DNA of 5,411 bases, from assembly GCA_020627645.1 (NCBI GenBank), contig JAHDGN010000060.1:1-5411 (forward strand). The letters are read 5' to 3'. This DNA comes from Akkermansiaceae bacterium (lineage in GTDB: Bacteria > Verrucomicrobiota > Verrucomicrobiia > Verrucomicrobiales > Akkermansiaceae). A program made the translations under genes and the position numbers. The notes beneath the pieces are model-generated. The model did no database searches. It saw only the letters and a program-made list of their open reading frames with translations, and had not been told where the DNA came from. Within the stretch, counting starts at the first letter, position 1; every line of letters begins with the position of its first letter. Below are positions 1 to 4,121 of this stretch, piece by piece.

Positions 1-1
1 T

Positions 2-631
2 TCCGAGGACCTGAAAAAGCAAATTAGTTCGGTGGGAATCAGTGCCGAAGAGGTGATGACCAGCCCGGACGGAAAGGTGGTTCTATTCTCTGGAACTTGT
101 ATGGTCGACGATGAACTTGGGCGATTTGTGGCAACTACGAAAAGAATGTTGAGTCAGCAGGTGTTAGGTTCTGGGGGGGAACTCCGTGAGAATCGAATCC
201 GGGAAGTTAACAGTTGTAAAGTTTTGGTTCAGGAATGGGAAGTTGAAGGTAAGGTAATGCTACGGACAACTTTGCTTGGGATTCGTCCATTTCCAGTTGC
301 GCTATTGGAAGGGCGGACCGAACGAGTTGAGGAAATGCGTAGAGTGAGTCGCTCTTTGATTCGGGAAAACGAAAAGTTGCGATATAATTACGATGGAATT
401 GAAGAACTTGATGGTTATGAGCAATCTCGCAGGGGGGGGAGTGCCCTTGGGCAGATTTTATTTTGGGGGGTAGTTGTTGGTGCTTGTATTGTGGTCTTTG
501 TGTTTTGGAAAACTCGTCGAAAACCGATGGATCCGATGAATATTTCGACTTTTTCGGTTGAGTCCTTGAATCAATCTAGGGTGTCTCTCTCAGCTGATTC
601 TCCTCAGTCGAGGCCAGATGAGAAAAAGTAG
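2..631 (+). CDS. Membrane-anchored protein of unknown function, 5' partial
   Basis: The frame is open to the left edge (first codons read SEDLKKQISS before a GTG at 32), so the true start probably lies outside; a GTG start at 32 (199 residues) cannot be excluded. I do not recognise the family. Counting from the GTG, residues 1-110 are a mixed soluble region, 100-135 is charged and probably helical, 141-159 (QILFWGVVVG onward, nt 452-508) is one strongly hydrophobic membrane segment, and KTRRK follows directly as a positive stop-transfer patch. The last 35 residues are polar and Ser-rich. By the positive-inside rule the C-terminal tail would be cytoplasmic and the larger N-terminal part outside the membrane. 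The aldo/keto reductase starts 30 nt downstream on the same strand, so co-transcription is possible. Three G runs (G7 at 173-179, G8 at 432-439, G6 at 465-470) lie in the frame. Sure it is a gene; function unknown. Confidence 0.75.
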   Translation, partial: SEDLKKQISSVGISAEEVMTSPDGKVVLFSGTCMVDDELGRFVATTKRMLSQQVLGSGGELRENRIREVNSCKVLVQEWEVEGKVMLRTTLLGIRPFPVALLEGRTERVEEMRRVSRSLIRENEKLRYNYDGIEELDGYEQSRRGGSALGQILFWGVVVGACIVVFVFWKTRRKPMDPMNISTFSVESLNQSRVSLSADSPQSRPDEKK

Positions 632-661
632 TTCGGAATTTTTTGGTTAAATTTTAAGGTC

Positions 662-1675
662 ATGGAAAAGCGACGATTGGGTGGGAGTGGGATTGTGGTG
701 AGTGAAATTTGTATGGGGACGATGACGTTTGGGACTCAGGCGGATCGGGAAGAGAGTTTTCGGATTATGGATGAGTCGGTGGAGGCTGGGATTGATTTTT
801 TTGATACGGCGGAGGTTTATCCGGTACCGCCGAATCAGGAGTTGGCAGGCCTCACGGAGGAGTGGGTGGGTGATTGGATGAAGGATCGATCGCGGGAGTC
901 GGTGATTATCGCAACGAAGGTGGCCGGGGCAGCGCACGGTTGGTTTTGTCCTCCAGTGAGGTTTCCGAAGGCTGCATTGGATGGAGTGCATTTGCGGAGG
1001 GCGTTGGAGGGAAGTCTGCGGAGGTTGAAGACTGATTATATTGATTTGTATCAAGTGCATTGGCCTGATCATGGGATGCGGGCGGAAGATACTTTGGAGG
1101 TGTTGGATGAGTTCGTGAGGGAGGGGAAGGTGAGAGCAATCGGGTTGAGCAATGATAATGCTTATGGGGTGATGAAGAGTTTGTGGACGAGTGAGGTTGA
1201 GGGCTTGAAGCGGGTGGATACGGTACAAAATAATTTTTCGTTAAACAATCGGCGGGATGAGGATGAATTGGCGGAGTGTTTGCGTCGAGAGGGAGTGAGT
1301 TTGTTGCCGTATAGTCCTTTGGCGGGAGGAGTGTTAACGGGGAAGTATAATGATGGGGTGCCGGAGGGAGCGAGGTTTACTGATTATTTGAAGGGGCCGA
1401 AGAGGCAGAAGGTGATGGCAGAGCGTTTTGTGAATGAGAGGTCACTTGAGTCGACAAGGAGGTTCGGGAAGATTGCGAATGATATTGGTGTCGAAGTGAC
1501 GACTTTGGCGACTGCTTGGAGTAAGCAGCATGATTTTGTAGCCTCGACAATTGTAGGGGTGACTTCGGTTTCGCAGATGGATCCAATTTTGAAGGCGGCG
1601 GGGATGATTTTGGACGAGGAAACTTTGTTAAAAATTGATGAAGTGAGTCGGGATATTCTTTATCCGATGGGATAG
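662..1675 (+). CDS. NADP(H)-dependent aldo/keto reductase, Tas-like
   Basis: A full-length (337 residues) cytoplasmic oxidoreductase of the aldo/keto reductase superfamily, a TIM barrel that reduces carbonyls with NAD(P)H. The family's catalytic tetrad is all visible: Asp48 and Tyr53 in DTAEVY, Lys86 in ATKVAG, and His133 in YQVHWP. Other family marks are the N-terminal LGGSGIVVSEICMGTMTFG, KTDYIDLYQVHWP (123-135), GLSNDNAYGVM (161-171), LLPYSPLAGGVLTGKY (214-229) and the late STIVGVTS (295-302), part of the usual cofactor-binding region. The stretch AEVYPVPPNQELAGLTE closely resembles E. coli Tas (AEMYPVPP..E..GLTE), so it belongs to the Tas branch; the physiological substrate is not known from sequence. 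ATG 662 gives an N-terminus matching the family; TTAAGG at 654-659 is a weak, rather close ribosome binding site. It converges with the GNAT gene. Leucine is coded mainly by TTG. Confidence 0.93.
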   Translation: MEKRRLGGSGIVVSEICMGTMTFGTQADREESFRIMDESVEAGIDFFDTAEVYPVPPNQELAGLTEEWVGDWMKDRSRESVIIATKVAGAAHGWFCPPVRFPKAALDGVHLRRALEGSLRRLKTDYIDLYQVHWPDHGMRAEDTLEVLDEFVREGKVRAIGLSNDNAYGVMKSLWTSEVEGLKRVDTVQNNFSLNNRRDEDELAECLRREGVSLLPYSPLAGGVLTGKYNDGVPEGARFTDYLKGPKRQKVMAERFVNERSLESTRRFGKIANDIGVEVTTLATAWSKQHDFVASTIVGVTSVSQMDPILKAAGMILDEETLLKIDEVSRDILYPMG

Positions 1676-1688
1676 CGGCCTGCGGCCG
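1676..1688. repeat. Perfect GC-rich hairpin directly after the reductase stop
   Basis: CGGCC (1676-1680), loop TGC, GGCCG (1684-1688), starting one base after the TAG stop. It can also be read as a GCGGCC-T-GCGGCC direct repeat (1675-1687). It lies in the 68-nt gap between the convergent reductase and acetyltransferase genes. No T run follows on either strand within a usual distance (the T7 at 1739-1745 is about 50 nt away), so it is at best a weak or Rho-assisted terminator, or a 3'-end stabilising hairpin. Confidence 0.4.
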
Positions 1689-1743
1689 AGTTGTGAATGT
1701 TGAGTTGTGACTGGTGAGTGCTTGGTTGTGGTGGCATGTTTTT

Positions 1744-2691
1744 TTATCCTGTTTCGGGCATGAAGGTGGGGAGGGTGATTCCGTTGGGGGTGTCACCTAG
1801 TCCTCGTACTTGAAGGATGTGAAGTTCACAATTTTTTGCTCCGAGTTGGTAGGCGTGTTGGACGAGTTTTTCGAAACGAGAGGGGATGAGAAAGACGGGG
1901 TTGTGGTCGGAGTTCCTGAGGGCAAATTCGATCAGTGATTTTGCTGACTCTTCGGTTTGGGTGATGCCGGGGCCGAGCATTTTTGAGGCTGGGTGATTGA
2001 TGGCTCCGAGGCAGCCATCGATTTGGCCTTCGGTGGGATTATTGACGTAGAGAGACCAGATTTTACGTTTGTTTTCGAGGAGGTAGCGCCAATCAGCTTC
2101 CCGTCGGATGCCGCTGATTTGGTGTTCGAGATCTACGATCGCTTCTAAATCATCGATGGTTGCTTTTCGGACGGTAGATAGGTCGGAGAGATGTTCTGGT
2201 GGGAGGCTGGTGTCTTCGGGGATGAACATGTCTTGATAGAATTCAATGGGTCGAAATCCTTTTTTACTGTAGAGCGAAAAGGAGTCGAGGTTCATGGCCG
2301 AGGAGACAAGGCGTAGAGGGAGGTGTTGTTTTTCGCTTAACTGGATGGCGTGATCCATCATTGCGGAAGCCACACCGGACGATGTTGAACTGGGGCAGGT
2401 GTTGACGATTCCGATGCCGATGTGGGTGGGGCGGGGGTGGATGAAGCAAGAGCCGACGATTTGATTATTTGAGCGGGCGAGGATTCCTTGGTTGGGGTCG
2501 AGTTCGTGGTAGATTTGGGGAAAGAGTTCGCAGGAAGAGGGGGGCTCGGGAAAAACTGAAAAACCTCTATTTTTGAGATGCCACGAATTTGTTGAGTGAT
2601 GGATGAGATTGGCGACTGCTGAGGTGTCGCAGGGAGTGATTTTTTCGAGGGTGAAGTTTGGGAGATGTATTTCTGAAGGGGGTTCCGTCAT
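1744..2691 (-). CDS. Tandem-domain GNAT N-acetyltransferase (YitH-like C-terminal domain)
   Basis: A 315-residue protein with two GNAT-fold halves, expected to move an acetyl group from acetyl-CoA to an amine; substrate unknown. The N-terminal half (about 10-155) has GILARSNNQIVGSCFI (strand with the usual IVG), a segment where acetyl-CoA motif A is expected (SSTSSGVASAMMDHAIQL, 101-118), and motif B NLDSFSLYSKKGFRP (134-148). The C-terminal half opens with VRKATIDDLEAIVDLE (174-189) and carries GPGITQTEESAKSLIEFAL, VFLIPSRFEKLVQHAYQLGA and an ending LPTFMPETG; this resembles the YitH/HolE-type second domain (Pfam Acetyltransf_18) often fused behind a GNAT domain. In motif A the usual Arg/Gln of (R/Q)xxGx(G/A) is Thr103, so acetyl-CoA binding may be altered. 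The ATG at 2689-2691 has no clear ribosome binding site. It starts 14 nt after the stop of the 122-residue gene, so the two are probably one transcription unit. Confidence 0.85.
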   Translation of the reverse strand: MTEPPSEIHLPNFTLEKITPCDTSAVANLIHHSTNSWHLKNRGFSVFPEPPSSCELFPQIYHELDPNQGILARSNNQIVGSCFIHPRPTHIGIGIVNTCPSSTSSGVASAMMDHAIQLSEKQHLPLRLVSSAMNLDSFSLYSKKGFRPIEFYQDMFIPEDTSLPPEHLSDLSTVRKATIDDLEAIVDLEHQISGIRREADWRYLLENKRKIWSLYVNNPTEGQIDGCLGAINHPASKMLGPGITQTEESAKSLIEFALRNSDHNPVFLIPSRFEKLVQHAYQLGAKNCELHILQVRGLGDTPNGITLPTFMPETG

Positions 2692-2705
2692 CTGGGATGA
2701 TCGAA

Positions 2706-3074
2706 CTATTTGGAGTAGGAGAAGGCGAGTTGGATTTTTTGGCCTTGGTAGGCGCGGTCTTGTTGAACTGTTTCAATCACGTGGTGGCAGTAGTCGTGGA
2801 GATTTTGCGAGAGATTGAATTCGACGGGGAGAGTTTCTTTGAGTTCGTCGTCCACTTTTACGGCGATTTCGAGGTGGTTTTCGAGCCAGGTTTTGAGGGG
2901 TCTCAGAGCAGCTGGTTGTTTGAGGTCTCCGAGGAGTGAGAAGAAGCAATGGACGCAGTCTCCCGGGTGACCTTGATCGAGGAGGAGCTGGCGAAGATCC
3001 AGAACGAGATCGGCTCCGCGAGGGGTCAGAGGGCGGGCTTGGGAGAGAAGAAGGTCGACTTCGTGGGGGCTCAT
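2706..3074 (-). CDS. Hypothetical 122-residue protein with His/Cys clusters
   Basis: I do not recognise this family. The ATG at 3072-3074 (MSPHEVDLLL) is preferred over a TTG three codons upstream (3083); neither has a good ribosome binding site. No signal peptide or membrane segment is visible, so it is probably cytoplasmic. Residues 5-35 are Leu-rich and likely helical. The segment 44-68 (FFSLLGDLKQPAALRPLKTW...) looks like a HEAT-type helical repeat, a weak impression. Two compact clusters could bind a metal: H36-P-G-D-C40-V-H42-C43 and H93-D-Y-C96-H97-H98. The mid-section (69-85) is acidic. It lies 14 nt upstream of the acetyltransferase, which suggests joint expression and perhaps a related role. 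Composition is consistent with the neighbouring minus-strand genes (C-rich in coding sense), and the overlapping plus-strand frames do not resemble proteins. Confidence 0.65.
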   Translation of the reverse strand: MSPHEVDLLLSQARPLTPRGADLVLDLRQLLLDQGHPGDCVHCFFSLLGDLKQPAALRPLKTWLENHLEIAVKVDDELKETLPVEFNLSQNLHDYCHHVIETVQQDRAYQGQKIQLAFSYSK

Positions 3075-3123
3075 GGACCACAAGCGAAGCGTTATTGAGA
3101 CTCGTTTGCAATAAGAAACTGGT

Positions 3124-3146
3124 AAAAAGCTCCCGCAGAGGAGCTT
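3124..3146 (-). terminator. Intrinsic terminator of the four-cysteine protein gene
   Basis: A 7-bp stem AAGCTCC (3127-3133) / GGAGCTT (3140-3146) with a 6-nt loop (3134-3139). Read on the minus strand it runs straight into TTTTTACC (the A run at 3124-3128 on the plus strand). It lies 22 nt past the stop codon of the 63-residue gene and separates it from the 122-residue gene downstream. Confidence 0.75.
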
Positions 3147-3167
3147 GGGTGCTTGAGAATCAGAAGG

Positions 3168-3359
3168 TTATTTGCCTTCGAATTCGCCACACCAATCGTT
3201 TCCGTCGGTGACGGGGAAACGAGATTCGACGCTTACCTTGTCGTTTACTTCGAAGACGATGTTCTGAGGAGCACGCCGGCGGCATTCGCCATTGTTCTCA
3301 GAAGTCGCTTTCCAGAAGTTGCAGGACTGGCAGGCGTTGGTTTTAGTTTCAGTTTGCAT
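3168..3359 (-). CDS. Small four-cysteine protein, probable metal-binding
   Basis: A 63-residue protein with the pattern C10-x2-C13-x-F-W16 ... G24-E-C26-R-R-R-A-P31 ... D55-W56-C57-G58-E-F60. Small proteins with this layout (CxxC-x-FW, then GxCRRxxP, then a terminal DWCGEF) recur in many bacteria and phages as uncharacterised proteins. The four cysteines suggest one zinc or iron-sulfur site; this is inferred from spacing and not shown. No signal peptide or membrane segment. The ATG at 3357-3359 is preceded by TTAAGG (3364-3369), one of the few plausible Shine-Dalgarno sequences in the window. With a promoter-like sequence about 35 nt upstream and its own terminator downstream, it appears to be a single-gene unit. 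Function unknown. Confidence 0.82.
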   Translation of the reverse strand: MQTETKTNACQSCNFWKATSENNGECRRRAPQNIVFEVNDKVSVESRFPVTDGNDWCGEFEGK

Positions 3360-3395
3360 ATCGCCTTAATGTATCCGCCGTTTATTAAAGTTTTC

Positions 3396-3425
3396 AAGAT
3401 ATTTTGCGGTGAGACTGTTTCTCAA
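3396..3425 (-). promoter_or_regulatory. Putative sigma-70-type promoter for the four-cysteine protein
   Basis: On the minus strand, TTGAGA (3420-3425, 5 of 6 to the -35 consensus) is followed after 18 nt by TATCTT (3396-3401, 4 of 6 to the -10 consensus). Transcription would begin near 3390, giving a leader of about 30 nt before the ATG at 3359. Seen by eye only; no start site evidence. Confidence 0.35.
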
Positions 3426-3577
3426 GAAGGCCGGGTTGTGATTTGAGAGGATTGTCAGTGGTTTTGTGGCGGGAGTCGTCTCGGTGGTTGATGGGATTTT
3501 TGGGGCTTGAGAAGGGGGATTTCGTGAGATGGAGAGTGGTTGAGTCATTTTTTTGGATTTTTACTTGCTGGACGTAG
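3426..3577. other. Intergenic stretch without a supported gene
   Basis: This is the left part of the roughly 415-nt gap between the four-cysteine and cold-shock genes. It is G/T-rich on the plus strand. A 60-codon minus-strand frame (3366-3548) covers most of it, but its product is low-complexity Ser/Thr/Pro/Asn with no family resemblance and it overlaps the putative promoter of the four-cysteine gene, so I do not call it. No repeat or tRNA-like fold is seen here; the rest of the gap is described in the ncRNA and terminator entries. Confidence 0.6.
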
Positions 3578-3675
3578 CGGGCAGTGCTTTCTTGTGCCTG
3601 TCAGAAATTAAACCCCTCTGATTTTGTGTGTTTGTGTGGCCCCGCTCTGGTATTCCCGGAGCGGGGTTTCCTTTT
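3578..3675 (+). ncRNA. Candidate small RNA: three stem-loops ending in a terminator
   Basis: Three non-overlapping stem-loops follow each other on the plus strand: CGGGCA/TGCCTG (3578-3583 with 3595-3600, one G-T pair), TCAGA/TCTGA (3601-3605 with 3617-3621, 11-nt loop), and the strong terminator hairpin at 3640-3666 with its U-rich tail. No plus-strand protein gene precedes the terminator after 1675, so something short may be transcribed here. I see no convincing -35/-10 pair, no tRNA T-arm motif, and no SRP signature. The 5' end is a guess. The first two stems are short and could be chance. Confidence 0.25.
3640..3675 (+). terminator. Strong plus-strand intrinsic terminator
   Basis: The stem CCCCGCTCTGG (3640-3650) pairs with CCGGAGCGGGG (3656-3666) over 11 bp with one T-G wobble, around a TATTC loop. 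It is followed on the plus strand by TTTCCTTTT (3667-3675). On the minus strand no T run follows, so the direction is plus. It faces the minus-strand cold-shock gene, so it might also shield that gene from antisense transcription. Confidence 0.7.
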
Positions 3676-3705
3676 CAGGGGTGATGGCTTTTTTCGAGGG
3701 AATAG

Positions 3706-3740
3706 AAAAAGCGATCTCAACCTGGCGGTTGGATCGCTTT
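3706..3740 (-). terminator. Intrinsic terminator of the cold-shock gene
   Basis: A long hairpin lies 34 nt after the cold-shock stop codon. AAAGCGATC (3708-3716) pairs with GATCGCTTT (3732-3740), and inside it CAACC (3718-3722) pairs with GGTTG (3727-3731), with a single bulged T at 3717 and loop TGGC. On the minus strand it ends in TTTTTCTATT. It is the most stable hairpin in the window by eye. Confidence 0.85.
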
Positions 3741-3774
3741 GAAGATGCGGGGGTGCTTTTCGTTTCCAGTTGCC

Positions 3775-3975
3775 TTAGGAAGGTTTTTTGACGTTTGCGG
3801 CGCATGGGCCTTTAGCGCCTTGTTCTTCGTTGAATTCAACGGTGTCGCCTTCGTAGAGGTCTTCGAATTGGCAACCTTCTACGGCTGATCTGTGGAAGAA
3901 GAGGTCGTTCCCATCGGTTGAGATGAAGCCAAATCCTTTGTCGAATACGATTTTCTTAATTTTACCTGTGCTCAT
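3775..3975 (-). CDS. Cold-shock domain protein (CspA family)
   Basis: A 66-residue single cold-shock domain, the normal length for a stand-alone Csp, which binds single-stranded RNA or DNA in the cytoplasm and loosens mRNA structure. RNP1 is KGFGFI (13-18) and RNP2 is LFFH (25-28). The typical SAVEG (30-34) and the C-terminal EQGAKGPCAANV (51-62) are present. Compared with E. coli CspA, the Trp-Phe pair before RNP1 is Lys8-Ile9 and the Phe after RNP2 His is Arg29, so the aromatic nucleic-acid-stacking surface is reduced; such variants occur in other phyla. The ATG at 3973-3975 has an A-rich leader with no clear Shine-Dalgarno. It is followed by its own strong terminator and preceded by about 146 nt of non-coding sequence, room for a structured leader as in other csp genes, so cold regulation is possible but not shown. 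Confidence 0.93.
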   Translation of the reverse strand: MSTGKIKKIVFDKGFGFISTDGNDLFFHRSAVEGCQFEDLYEGDTVEFNEEQGAKGPCAANVKKPS

Positions 3976-4074
3976 TTGCTGTTTATTGTTTTTCGTTAGC
4001 CAATGAACCGGAAGGTTTGGGGCTTCGGAAGGGGCTGAATAGAAAGGTTTGAGGGGAAAGGTAAAGAGATATTT

Positions 4075-4103
4075 TTTAATCGATGGCTCTGCCGGGTAGG
4101 CAA
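4075..4103 (-). promoter_or_regulatory. Weak candidate promoter for the cold-shock gene
   Basis: On the minus strand, TTGCCT (4098-4103) is followed after 17 nt by the A/T-rich block starting ATTAAA (4075-4080). The -10 match is poor (3 of 6; a shifted TAAAAA matches 4 of 6 with 19-nt spacing). It would give a leader of roughly 90 nt. The -35 lies inside a hairpin (4087-4106), so an alternative reading is a transcription end rather than a start. Confidence 0.22.
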
Positions 4104-4113
4104 GAGAATTTTT
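4087..4113 (+). other. Hairpin with T run between the ThuA and cold-shock genes
   Basis: CTCTGCC (4087-4093) pairs with GGCAAGAG (4099-4106) over 7 bp with one bulged A and loop GGGTA, followed on the plus strand by AATTTTT (to 4113). The T run is on the plus strand, but both flanking genes run on the minus strand, where the hairpin has no T run. It may still mark the 3' end of the ThuA transcript (stop codon at 4122-4124) without being a classic terminator. Confidence 0.3.
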
Positions 4114-4121
4114 GAGGGGTG

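Noticed and set aside
647..1228. 193-codon minus-strand frame opposite the reductase
   Set aside because: It lies wholly over the reductase, which has an intact catalytic tetrad. Its product is His/Pro/Arg-rich and looks like no protein family.
1377..1796. 139-codon minus-strand frame
   Set aside because: Ser/Pro-rich low-complexity product overlapping both the reductase and the end of the acetyltransferase; a by-product of the G-rich opposite strand.
2603..3211. Several plus-strand frames of 70-93 codons
   Set aside because: They overlap the acetyltransferase and the 122-residue gene, and their products have no family resemblance.
3366..3548. 60-codon minus-strand frame in the intergenic gap
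   Set aside because: Low complexity, no recognisable motif, no good ribosome binding site, and it overlaps the likely promoter of the four-cysteine gene.
3550..3640. Possible tRNA before the plus-strand terminator
   Set aside because: No T-arm GTTCRA-type motif, no 7-bp acceptor pairing and no anticodon arm could be found.
3608..3805. 65-codon minus-strand frame
   Set aside because: It spans the cold-shock terminator and the plus-strand terminator and overlaps the end of the cold-shock gene; the basic product resembles nothing known.
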